Below, in pieces: positions 37,802 through 50,000 of a stretch of 64,000 nt of DNA. The notes beneath the pieces were generated by a model. That model did not search any database. It saw only the letters and a list, made by a program, of their open reading frames with translations, and was not told the origin of the DNA. The stretch covers positions 264,846 to 328,845 of the forward strand of contig CAJJDN010000138.1 of assembly GCA_905182985.1 (NCBI GenBank), given 5' to 3'. Origin of the DNA: Paramecium sonneborni. Lineage: Eukaryota > Ciliophora > Oligohymenophorea > Peniculida > Parameciidae. Each line of letters begins with the position of its first letter. The stretch's first letter is position 1. The position numbers and the translations under genes were made by a program.

Positions 37802-39016
37802 TTCATCTATTGTTGAATTTTATTATAAATAAATATATATCATCATATATTAGAAATTAAGAATTTTAATATTATTTATGTAATAAAAGATAATTTTGTT
37901 AATATTGATTGGAAAATACATAGGATAAATATTAATTTTTTTTAAATAATTTGTATGAATGTTAAAATTTCATCTTTCATTATTAAGTTAACTAAAAGAT
38001 TGGATTGCTTTATTATAAATTAATTTGGTGTTAAATACACAAATTCTTCTAAATTGAAAAAGTTTTTTTTTCATCATTTCAATCCTTAATTCAAATTACA
38101 ACGCTATCAAATTTAGCAAAACAAATTGAATAGGAATTTGTCTTTTAATTTAAATTTCTTATGTATTTAATTTTATTTTTATATTATTCAAATTTAAATT
38201 CATTTTATTAAATGTAGAAAACAGCAAACATTTATTTAGAATAATAATAGTAAATTTAGAGTTCTGAGAGGATTAAACAATCAAAAAAAGAAATAAATTT
38301 TCTATAAATTTTAGTAAATAACACATTAAATTTTATCACCAAAATAAACTTGAGTGTATGTATGCACAATACTGTTTATATCAAAATCTAAACTCATTAT
38401 GGAATTTCTGATTTGGGATAGTATAAGTTTAAAAATGGAAAAATCAAATAAATTTAAAGATTACCCCCATAATTTGAGAATTAGATATTGATCAATTTTA
38501 TTTATTTCGCAATTTAAACTATAATAATCAAAATTTTACAAATATGGGTCAATTGTTCATTAAATCATATAAATTAAACTGAAAATCAATTTCTTTAAAA
38601 ATAGATATATATCATAATAGTATTTTTTGGATATAGCATAATAATGCAAGAATATAACTATTACATAAAATACATATAGAAGTAGCATGTAATTAAAGTC
38701 TTTAAATTATAATTGAATTTTAATAAATGACTAATAGTAGATTTAAATTTGATATTTTGTAATAATAATACAAAAGAATTTTATTTTAACATTAAATAAT
38801 TGAACATTTTATATTTTAAGACCTATTGTGATATTAATGAATAAAATAATCTAAATTAAATATTTTAAATATCTAAATATTGATGTATATATCTTTCATT
38901 ATTTTCTATCTATTTATTTACAAAATGTCACATAAGTAATAATAAATTGCTTATGAAACAAAAAAACTCAACTAAAGAAATTTATTTTTAAATATTAAGA
39001 AATATAATTAATAAAG
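37802..39016. other. Intergenic, AT-rich
   Basis: About 1.2 kb between two plus-strand genes. No frame stays open over a convincing length in either strand under the ciliate code, and I recognise no RNA gene. Confidence 0.45.
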
Positions 39017-40652
39017 ATGATCTTATAAGATGACACAAATAATAATTAGAATTAAAGAAAATATAGAAAAAATTAAATACTTTTGATACTGTTTTCAATA
39101 GGCGCTAGTATTTTACTGTTTATCTAATTAAACTTAACATTAGATTATTATAGTAATCCAAAAAATTTATCAGACTTGAATATTGCAAAGCCTGAAAATT
39201 CGTAATCATAAAATGATATGAATTAAAATAATTTAGATTAATTGAACACTTTATTAAAGTCATTTGATGGAAAGAAAAATTTTTTTTAAAATTGCACATT
39301 TTTCGCTAATTAATTTAAAATTAGAGCAGAGATAAATTTATACTTTGGAACAGCAGAGTAATTTTAGCTATGTACTTTTGTTTTAGATTCTTCCTCTTTA
39401 AGCAATTTTTTTTCTCCAAATAAATTCTACTTTGAAAATGTCACAGGCTTTTATCAAATTTATAACAAAGATAAGAAATATGGAGTTGAAATTTTTGCTA
39501 CTTAGGTTGAAATTAATTTTTATAATGAAGTGGGAGATATTGATCATCAAAATTTATTTATAATGAATATCAAGGTAAATTTCACTAGGGAAAAATATGA
39601 TCAACCATTTGGAATAGAAATTAATGAAATAAAAGAATAAATATTAAATTAATCTATTGTAATTTATTCTGTTTTAGATAATAAAGCTTTTACTTATAGT
39701 TTAATTGTTTCCTTAATTACTATTATTTAAATTATTGGGAGCTTAATATTAAACAATATATTTAAAGATCAAATATCAATTGCAAGATAATTTAGTTCAA
39801 TTACTTTTGAATTACTTTTGGCTTAAGATATAGTTTTGGGAACAATTCATTATTATTTTTCACAATAGAATATAGTAAAGATTAATAATATATTAGTGGT
39901 TTTTATTTCCTTTAATCTTTGAATTAATTCAATCCTTTCTACTTAGTATACTTATAATTAAAATTATTGTAGAAGAATATTATCCTTTAAAAATATATTT
40001 TTTTAGTAAATTGTTTCTTCCTATTGCTATAATTACAATTTTATTAATATTATGTTTTTACTTAAGTTATGAAGTATTTATAATTGCTTTAAACTTATTT
40101 TTATTGCCATAAATATATCATTTAGTATCCAATGTCGAGGAATCTCAATTTTGCTACAGCTTTGTATTATTTATATTGAGTAACAGAATTATCATACCAG
40201 TAAAAAATTAATTAAAATTTAGATATATTTATGCTGTTGCCCATTCAATTTTTTATCATTTTAAGCATCAAATTTTACTAGTATTATAGTATTATTGATT
40301 TTTTGTACTTAAGTAATTATATATACTCTTTAATGTTAATATGGAACAAAATTTTTCATACCTTTAAAGTATTAAAGTAAAAACCACAATTATTTTGTGA
40401 TAAAGAATAGTACAGAAGAATGCTCTATTTGTTTTTAATCTTTAAAGTAAAGATAATACTACATAGTGTAATCTTAAAACCCTAAACTTAATTATATGTT
40501 ATTTAGAAACATAAATATGTAGATGAAAACGCCTTGTGTAACAATGAATTATATTCTAGAAACATTATTTCCACTCTGTTTGTTTGATTATTTGGATGAC
40601 TATATAAATGTCCTGTCCTTTATGCCGTTCAAGACTTCCATCTATTTTATGA
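39017..40652 (+). CDS. Tul1/DSC-like transmembrane RING-H2 E3 ubiquitin ligase, 522 aa
   Basis: Starts MILQDDTNNNQNQRKY with a membrane anchor (ILLILFSIGASILLFIQ), then a luminal domain with many potential N-glycosylation sites, then about six to seven membrane spans. In the spans, LFLLPQIYHLVSNVEESQ and IYLCCCPFNFLSF match signature positions of the Tul1 Golgi/endosomal E3 family. The C terminus is a RING-H2: ECSICFQSL, then TPCKHYFHSVC and CPLCRSRLP, with all zinc ligands present. Three introns (22, 23 and 22 nt) are required; the last joins TPC to KHYFH, so the RING is only visible after splicing. It would ubiquitinate misassembled or regulated membrane proteins in the Golgi/endosome pathway. 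Confidence 0.82.
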
Positions 40653-41355
40653 TTCATTAATTAACTTAAGTAAATGAAATATAAATTTAATCATTTATTT
40701 CTAATACAAATTGTAATTTCTATTTTTGATATTTTACAATTTTCTTTTTATTTATAAATATTATTAATACATATTTTATAATAAAATAGTTAGATGGTTT
40801 AATTTAACATAGAGGTACAAAAAGTAAATTTAAACGACATATCAATTTATATTTATTAATATTTTTACTTTTCTAATCAATATTAATATTTTATCAATTT
40901 TTGTGTAACAACTTTATTTTAAACATACATGATATATAATATAAAAAACTCAAAAATATAAATTTTGGTTTTAAAATTTAAGATTCAATATTTATAATTG
41001 AATCAAAGCAGTATAATTACACTTAAATTATTCAATAAATTCATTAGATCTGTTAGTTTTATAAATAAATTTAGTTTTAATAACAATCTTCTCTTTGTTG
41101 AACACCTAATTTGTTTAATTTTCATAAAAACTAAAAACAAATTAGTCTAAACTGAGCTTGTTTTTATAATTTTCTCAAATTAAATACTACAAATTATTAG
41201 TTTTTAATTTAAATAAAATAAAATAAAATAAAATAAAATAATAGCAATAAGAAAATAGCAAATAAATATTATGGAAAAAATTTCTATGTTGTGTTGACTT
41301 CATATTAAATAACTATTATATATATTAGAATATTTTTAACAATAATAAATAATTT
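40653..41355. other. Intergenic, AT-rich
   Basis: No gene seen. Contains an AAATA microsatellite at about 41211-41240. Confidence 0.5.
41211..41240 (+). repeat. (AAATA)6 microsatellite
   Basis: About six uninterrupted copies of a five-base unit, in intergenic DNA. Confidence 0.85.
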
Positions 41356-42340
41356 ATGTAAGAAATAAAATATCCAGACTTAAATATTTAAAGCTAAGAA
41401 ACTCTATCATAATAATTATTTGAAAATAATAATTAGAATATTAAATTTATTCCTGTAATAATACCTAATCAGAATTAATTTCCATAAATTACTTAAGCTC
41501 AACCAATATTTTAAAATAATCAAATAGCTCCATATTAAGAATATTCAAATTATCAAATCACACAATAATAACAAACAAAATCTAATTTAATAAAAGATTA
41601 AGATTTTTTACAATAAAAGAAATTTTTGAAAAAAATTTTGGGAATTTTTATTCTTTGGACAATTATAGCCTGTTTACTTTACTTTTTCTTCTGTCTCTAT
41701 TTATTAGAAATTTCAAGAATTGGAATAGAGTTTTATATAATATTGATTATTTCAATTATATCAATACCAATACTGATTAAAGTTGGATTGGATCAAAATC
41801 ATAGAAATGTATAATTATAATATCAATTTTTTAGAAATAACATAGTATTGCAATCTTGATAGGATTAATAATAAGCCATACACTTTTTTATTAAGGAATT
41901 TTCGGCATTATTATGAAAATAACTAATGATGGTTGGGCATGTATTTATTTTCTCCTATAAAAGCGGTGGCTATTTTTTTAATTTTCCTTATAATTACAGG
42001 GATAAACTTTTTTGCTAATTTCATAATGATGATTTATATAAGTATAGAAAATAATCAAATTAGAAGTTCTTGTAATAATTTATAAATTCATTTTAGATGT
42101 TTGTTTTGCACAACTAATTTTTATTTGTCTTTTCGTAATTATACTAAAAGAATTATCATATTTTTTAGTTTTCGCCATTCCATACCCATTTTGTGTTATG
42201 AATGTACTAAAGTAAATCCTCAAAGGAAGAGTAAATTATTTGTTTTAATAGATTAGTTTAATTTGTAAGATGATCAAATATTTACAGCCTCAATAGCAGC
42301 CTTTTATGGTATGTTTATTTGTTGTTAAGATTGTGATTGA
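41356..42340 (+). CDS. Multi-span membrane protein, possibly TMBIM/Bax-inhibitor-like
   Basis: Starts MQEIKYPDLNIQSQETLS, with a Q/N/P-rich cytoplasmic N terminus of about 85 aa, then KKFLKKILGIFILWTIIACL and at least three to five further hydrophobic segments (IILIISIISIPILIKVG, SIAILIGLIISHTLF, VAIFLIFLIITGINFFAN). Introns of 26 and 23 nt fit; a third of 21 nt near the end is possible. A Pro-rich N terminus followed by FLKK and tightly packed spans resembles TMBIM/lifeguard proteins, but the later part (RCLFCTTNFYLSF) does not help, so the family call is weak. Confidence 0.5.
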
Positions 42341-42784
42341 TTTATAATTAATAATTTTCTAAAATCCCTATTGTTGATCTCATAACAAAGATCATGAGAT
42401 TATTATTAAATATATAAATGATCAAAATTTGATTATTTTCTTAAAGATTGACAGATTTCTAATAAATCTAAAATTTGTAAACATTATGGATGAGACTTGA
42501 ATTAAATTTTTAACAAAAGAAATTATTACATATTTTCACATAAAAAAAACTAAATTTGATTTTATGATAAAAAAGAAGAGTATTACTTTTTTGTTTTATG
42601 AAGAAAAATAATAATAAGATTATTTGTTTGATTGTATAAATAATATATTAAATATTCTTTTGGGAATAAATATTTAGAATTAATATTATCTTCTAACCTT
42701 GATATTAAATTAAATATTATTAAAGGATCTCTTTTAAAGATTTTAAAGAGGATTTTATTGAAAATATATTGAAAAATATTTAAA
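42341..42784. other. Intergenic, AT-rich
   Basis: No convincing gene. A minus-strand frame overlapping the right end is antisense to the next gene and is not supported. Confidence 0.45.
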
Positions 42785-44006
42785 ATGATTTCAATTGAGT
42801 TACCAAATATTAAATGCTTATAAGAAAGCCACACCTAAAGCATTAGCAAGGTTTGTCTAAATAAACAATGTACAGAGCCAAGATTAATTTGCAAATAATG
42901 TATTAAAAAGGGATTTCATTAATAACACAATGAAGAAGTCAAAGGGTTGAATTCATTGGTAGATTTTATTGATACCAATAATAAGTTATGTGATAGCATA
43001 TGTGAAAAGATAAGCAAATAAGGAGATTTAATTATGGAAGCTTTCTTCAAAATAAAAAATGAGATTAAAAATAAGCATCAAATTCAAAAGGAAAGATTTT
43101 TAAAAATGGATATCAACTAAATGAATAAAGCAATCAATTAAATGTTTTCACTTTAGGATTATAAAACTAATATCACTAATCCAATTGAGGATTTATAAGC
43201 AGAAGTGAAATAAAAAATTGATAAACTCTATTAATAATTATCGATAAGAACAATTAATTTTTCAGAAGTAAGTAAAGATGATGAAAAATCATCTTCTAAT
43301 TTATACAATAAAGGTATTGTTAATTATTTAAAAAAAGGTTTCAATTTATTTAATAGTCAAGAGTTTGATGAAGCCCTGAAGGTTATTAATTAAACATTAA
43401 AATTAAATCCGAATAATAAAGATTCTTTGTGGTGTAAAGGTTATATATTCATTATAATCAATAGGTGAATGTTTAATAATGAAAAACAATTTAAATGAAG
43501 CTTTGAATTGTTATAATTAAGCAATCTCTGTTGATCCAAAACATTTAAATTCTATAGCAGCTAAAGGTAAACTAAAGAATTAAAATTGATTAGGAGATTG
43601 CTTAAGAGGACTTGGTTAATTCAATGAGGCTATAATTTTGTATGATTAAGCATTATCTATTAATCCAAAGCATATAGACTCTCTTTATGGCAAAGGTATA
43701 TATTTATTCTATCATTTAGGGGACTGCTTAAGAGAGTAAGGTAAATTTGAAGAATCTTTGAAATGGTTAAACTAAGCCCTTTCCATTTAACCTTAAGATT
43801 ACTTTTCTCTTTAATCAAAGGGTATTTAAATATCTTTATTATATTTATAGGAGTATGCCTACAAGAATTAAAAAAATTTTCTGATGCATTAGCCTGTTAT
43901 AACTAAGCTTTAAAGATTTCTTCAGTAGATCAATTTCTTATTATGAGAAAAAGTATTCTATTTAATAAATTTAGACAAATGTGAAGAAGCTTTAAAGAAC
44001 AAATGA
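42785..44006 (+). CDS. Zinc-finger/TPR-repeat protein, 364 aa
   Basis: Starts MISIELPNIKCLQESH. The first 60 residues carry Cys/His pairs (VCLNKQCTEPRLICKQCIKK, then GFHQQHNEE) like a B-box-type zinc finger. A coiled-coil spacer follows (to about residue 180), then about four TPR repeats (for example NNLNEALNCYNQAISVDPKH, GQFNEAIILYDQALSINPKH). Five introns (25, 27, 24, 29 and 22 nt) give an exact frame to TGA at 44004-44006. Four of them interrupt the TPR units at the same codon and phase. TPRs usually bind short peptides such as chaperone tails; the partner is unknown. Confidence 0.75.
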
Positions 44007-47000
44007 GGAAATAAATATAAATTTAAAATTAATTTAAATAATTTTCATCATCTTTGAAGAATTCTGAGAATCTTCACTAGTTTGTTATTATCGTATTTCA
44101 TTTCTTTCTCTAACGATGTCAAATTATATATAAGATTATATTTTGTATAAGAATCTATACATTTATTAATTATTGTAAGGGGTTCTTTAATTTTTAGCTA
44201 AATAAATTAGCAGAATTTATATTTAAGATTTAAATCCCAGCTTTTTCTGATTTCCTCCTTCTTTTTTAAAGTTCTAATTCTATTATTTTATCAACTTAAA
44301 TCTTTAATTATAAGAAAATAGAATGATTAAATTATTTTACTAATAATTGACTGTCATATATATCTTAAAATTATGATATCAAACACTAATCTATTAAATG
44401 TTTGAAGTATAATTGCAAAATAAGAAAAAATCTAAAGTTTAGATTAAAAGCTAAACTAATTCTGTATTACAGCAAAAGAGCAAATGCTAAGAAATAATTT
44501 AAATAAAGTTTATTTAATATCATTAAATAAACTAAAATTTTTGCCATTAATTAGAATTTATTCAGTAGAATTTCTTATTGAAGATATTGTAAAGAAATGT
44601 TAAATGATGACAACTATAATAATTGCTCAATTTGATATCCAAAAACTTTAAATCAATTAAAGATGATAAAACCAAATATTATCACCAAAAGATTATTCTT
44701 AATTAGAAGATCAAAAAAATAGTCTGAGGATAAATTTGAATTCAGACTTAATATGTATGGAATATAAATCTAATTTTGGTAACTTTTATTTTTGATAATA
44801 AAGACTATAATATTATTTGTATAGTAAATGATTAAAATTAAATTTAAAACTGAAAAATATTCAATATTCCAGATTTATAAAATTGAATGAACAAAAAGTA
44901 GATTTTAAAATTAGTGTGAAATAACATAAATTATTTTTTTTAGTGTTATCAGGAGAGTTCCAAAGACTCTAATAGAGTTGTTTTATGAAAAAAATAATGC
45001 CCAGGATTAATGATTATCTAAATTTAAAGATGAATCATTAAGGAAAATAAATTAGTATGCTATTTTAAAGTTAAAAAACTTCATGTTCTACACACATTCA
45101 AGATAAATAATTTGAATCTACAGGAATTAATATTTTAAATAAAAATTGTCTTGAATAAAATTATATTTTAAAATTTTCCTTTTAATTTTACAATTTATCT
45201 CAATCATACCCATTTACATATTCAAATCAAAATCTAAAGTAATTTTATTTTTTTATAAAGTAGGAAAAAAGTTAAAATTCTATATTCAAATATGATGATA
45301 TTATAAAAATTCAGTTGATTTATACATATATAACACAATAATTTATTCTGTTTTAACTTCAAGAAATGCAAAATAATTCGTTTATTAGAAATTTGCAGCA
45401 ATCTAATATTTTCATAAATTAAACATTCCTGATCAATAAAAGATAAAATCTTGCATTATAATTAAATTTATCTAAAAAATCAAAATGAAAAAATATATCA
45501 TTCATTTATCATTATGATCAAGAATAAAATAATCAACCTACAAAGCTTGATTAAGATTGTTCTCTTATTTATTTATAATCAATAGTTATCTAAGGTAACT
45601 TTAGGTATTTTAAGCTTATATCTCTTTCTTTAATCTCTTCTTCAGATATCAGTATGTAGCTAAAATTAAATGAAATCATATCTACAAACTAATTTATAGT
45701 GTTATAAGTAGAGAAATATGAATCCAAAAACATATTAAAAGTGAGTAAATTAAAAATGAATCTATGGTTGTAAACAAAATAGTTTCCCTAAATATTAATT
45801 TGATATATTCATAATTTGATTTTAATGGTAGTTCTTAACATAAATAAATCAAGTCACATGAGGATTTTTCAAAATAGTTGTAAAAAAATACAATCAAAAA
45901 TATATATGGTAACAGATATAAAAATGATTTAAATTGCTAGCCAAAATTTAGATTTTGATTCTTCAAAAAAATACTTCCATTTCTTCCTATTTTTTATTTT
46001 TAAATAGTTATAAAGAGTGATTTAAAACTAAGATACATAATTAATCCTAATGAAAATAATGAATTGATTGAATTAAAATTTTCCAAGAATGAGTAAATAC
46101 TATAGTTAGGCTATTTAAATCGTAATTAATCGAGTATTGTAAGATAAACTTAAACAATGCTTTTAGAGAAATATTCATATTGTAATATCAAGCATTATTT
46201 TTGAATTTTATTTTATTATAAAATTATATCCTTAAATATTTAATATTTTCTTTTTTGATAGATCTATATAACAACTTTTATTAAATTAATTAATCTGATT
46301 GGGTTATGAAGCTGTTTTTTTTAATTATGGAAAATCTTCTCCGTTTAATTAAAGCTAGAATTTATCAATCTATAAAAAATCTACTTTATTTTAAATGAGA
46401 TCTTTGAATTTGTTTCTAGAAATTATTAAAAAGAGGCTGATATTTCTGTTAATTATGTTAAATGTAAGAAAAAGATTATAGTAAATCAAATAGATTAAAT
46501 AGTGTTGCTGGATTACCAATTAAAATGCTAATGTAGCATCATTCATAGTTATCATATATGTTAACTTTTAAATTAAAATCAGATTCATAAAATAAATATT
46601 ATTTTTCTATTTTTTAATATAGACAACCTATTCAATGTTTAACCTATTTTAATTTTTCTTACCAATAAGAATTTAAAGGAAATTCATTATTAATCGGATA
46701 TAGAAATAGGTAAACAACAGAGAAAAAAATCTACAGTTACGTTAAATAATGATTTTTTTAAAGAACAAAATTGATAAATTTTGGTTATTTGAAAGTTTAT
46801 TTAATCTATATGAACATTAGAAAGTGTAAAAATAAATAAAAATTAGCAATATAATATAATTAGAATTTATACAACTTTAATAAGAAAGAAAAAAATAGAA
46901 TAAGTATAACTTCCAATTAGTAAGTAAATTTTTTGAAGTTATAATACTGATCACCATATAGAGAGCTAAAAATTAAAACTAGTCTTTTATAAATTTTTAT

Positions 47001-47064
47001 TAATGAGGGCCTTTAAACTCAATTCTATTTTTTTGTTTTTTAAATTTTTATTTTTAAATTAATT
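44007..47064. pseudogene. About 3 kb of probable eroded coding sequence
   Basis: Many stretches read well under the ciliate code but break in every frame. The longest is 44943-45488 (plus strand, 181 codons, including KSQNSIFKYDDIIKIQL). Others lie near 45650 (FIVLQVEKYESKNILKVSKL), near 46020 (SDLKLRYIINPNENNELIEL) and near 46390 (DISVNYVKCKKKIIVNQIDQ). At 46270-46330 LGYEAVFFNYGKSSP follows an in-frame TGA and faintly recalls a response-regulator receiver. I could not build a consistent gene with normal introns, so I call it a decayed plus-strand gene or genes; a real gene with many introns is the alternative. Confidence 0.35.
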
Positions 47065-50000
47065 ATGCATTAAACAAATTCGATAAGGACAGTTAACTAG
47101 TATTCTCATGCAATCCAATTAGTTAATTCTTTGTATTTGAGAGGAGGTGGTTGTACTATTTCGCCAAAATAATTGAAATATCCAGAAAAAATTTAACATT
47201 AATTGCCTGAAAATTTTTTGATTAATATTTAGGTGTAAATAAAAAATATATCTGAAAAATCATATTCCTTTTCAGATAAAATGAGTTAGGATGATGTACT
47301 TTCAGCATTTTAATGGTTCTTTAATAATAAAGAATATTTTTAAATTATTTGTAACGATGATTTAATTAATTCTCAATGTTATGATCAAATAGAAAAAGGA
47401 GTAGCAATATTAATGAAATAGCTGATTGTTTACATTAAATTATCAGGATATTTGTTTTATTCTTTACTTTAGATTATCAATGATTTTTTCAAAATAATTT
47501 TCTCTTATTAATTAAAAAATGAAGATCGCTATATTTAAGAAGAATTTAAGTAAATTTTATTAGAAATTATTTCTGAAATTGAATCTCAAATAAAATTAGA
47601 AGTGACAAACATTTGGAAAACTGGAGTTGAATATGAACTCTAGTTAACTAAAATATGTATAGCTCATCTTAAAACTAATTCTGAGAAAGGTCAATAATTA
47701 ATAATATCAATTTTATGTGGAGTTGCCTAATCCATTTCTTCATTAAAACCTAGTAGTGAACTTATAGATTCTTTAATTGAAGGTGGTAAATTTTTATTAC
47801 TTAATTTTTATGATAAACAAATTAAAAATCCACTTAAAAAATATGAAGTCTATTATTTTTTTGAGAATCTTAAATGGTCAATAATATCCTAATTGAAATT
47901 AGGATATTCTGTTCAAAAAATAATCTATCAACTTAAATAGGGTTTTTGTTAATATATTAAACCATCATAAGATTGGATGATACATTACTGCTGGATAAAT
48001 TTATTAACAGATCTAATATCATATCGACTAATTATTAAAAAAAGTGAATTTTAATCAAATAATCAAGAAAACTGGATATAATTAGTTGCTTAAAACTAAA
48101 TTTAATTATTGCCTTATGATAAGAATTAAGCTAAGGTTTCATTTTTTTCTAATAATGAAAACTATAATCTATTAAAGATTGCATAATTTCGAATATTATA
48201 AGAGTTTTTATTAAATCATTAAAATGATATTTTGTTGCTGCCTTCATATGTTGAATTTAAATTAGACAATCAGATAAAAGCACCATTAAACAATAAAGAT
48301 GTAAAATTATAATTATTATGTAATGAGTCTAACTTAGAAATTATATATGTCTTAAATGAAAACCTAAAATCATACTCCAAAAATATATAACATCTTTTTG
48401 AAGATATCGATTAAGAATTAAGTACTTTCAAACCTTGTAAAAATAAAGAACCATAGAGTAAACTTATGATAGCAGAAAAAATTTATTATTCAATTAAGTC
48501 AATAAAAAAAATAGGGTAATCATGCTTATATAATTTATTTGAACTTGAAATTTGTTTAAACTAATAAAGAGAACTATTGAAGATAATTTCAAATATTTTA
48601 AATTAAAATAAATAACATTTCTAAACTACAACATTAAAATTATACACTTCTTTGATCTCATCTATAAGCAAAATTGAATAGAAATATCAAGAAATTTTTC
48701 TTGGAAATGTTAATTAAATTCTTAAATTTTGGGTATAAATCTGTCATACAAAATCTATACTAAAAGATAGACTTCATGAATAAAATTTAACATAGATGCA
48801 AATTACAAAAGAAGAAAATAAATATGATGAAAAAAAGTTTATTGAATCCTCTCTCGCTATTATCAAATTTTTAGATTGGGTATTTAATGAATTATAAAAA
48901 TTAAAAACAAATTCTTTGAATATATTAAAGTCAAATGAAATTAAGGAGTTTTTAAATGAAAAAATTTCCATGTCTAATTATAGTTAAAAAATTATAAATG
49001 TATATGACATTTATCTAATTAAAGCTTTAGTGAATGAATTAGATGAGTACTATTCTAAAAATTGGAATAAAAAGGAATAACTATTTCAAGTGTTTGAAGA
49101 TTTTAGTAATAGTTTTATTGGCTGTAATTTCATCGTATCAGTTTTGAAATGTTTTAGAAATCTTCTTAATCTTCAAAAAAGAAAAATTAACACTTTTACT
49201 AGATAACAAAAATATTCTTCTGTGAATTAAAATTTCGAAGAAAATTTACAAACTTCGAACAATATTGATATTCTAAGTACTATAAAACTTATGATAACAT
49301 AATAAAAAGATTTTCTAATTAACCTATCCAATAAATTCAAAAATTAAAAATTTAATGAAGAACATGCAAAGGCTTTGTAAAATGCAGCAAAAGAAATTTA
49401 AATGTGTATAAAATTAATTTAAAATTAAAATTGCTCGTAGGATTTAAAAACCAAATATATTTCATTTTTCTTTGAAACCGAAAATAAGATATTAACTGGC
49501 GAATTACTTAAATTGAATTTTGAAATAGTAGTGCAAGAAATAATTTAAATATTTGATAGTCAATTAGATAAAATGAATCTCAGATAAGAAATAGAGGGTT
49601 AAGAAATAATGAATTAAGTTAATGCCGATTTATCCAAAATAAATAAAGAAAATACTAATCTTATATTTAATCAAGAAGATCTATTTAATTCTGAATAACT
49701 AATATTTGATATTTCAGAGCTTATAATAAAATCATAAAAATTTTAAAGCATAATTTAAAAACGAATGTCAAACATCCATTTAAATTAATTTAAATCTCTA
49801 TAAGAAACATTAGGGAATTCATTAATCATAAATTATATCAAAATCTAATTAGATATACAACTAGATTTGAATTAATGTTGTAGAAAGTTTTTGTTATTCT
49901 TACAAACTATTTTTGATTAAGAAAAATTAAAGAGTTTCTCCATATAAGAAACAATTCATTAAATTGAAGCTCTTTAAATAATTTTTAATAATAATAATTT

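Noticed and set aside
42583..42834. Minus-strand ORF beginning MWLSYKHLIFGNS
   Set aside because: It overlaps the start of the TPR gene in antisense, has no recognisable features and depends on AT-rich low-complexity sequence.
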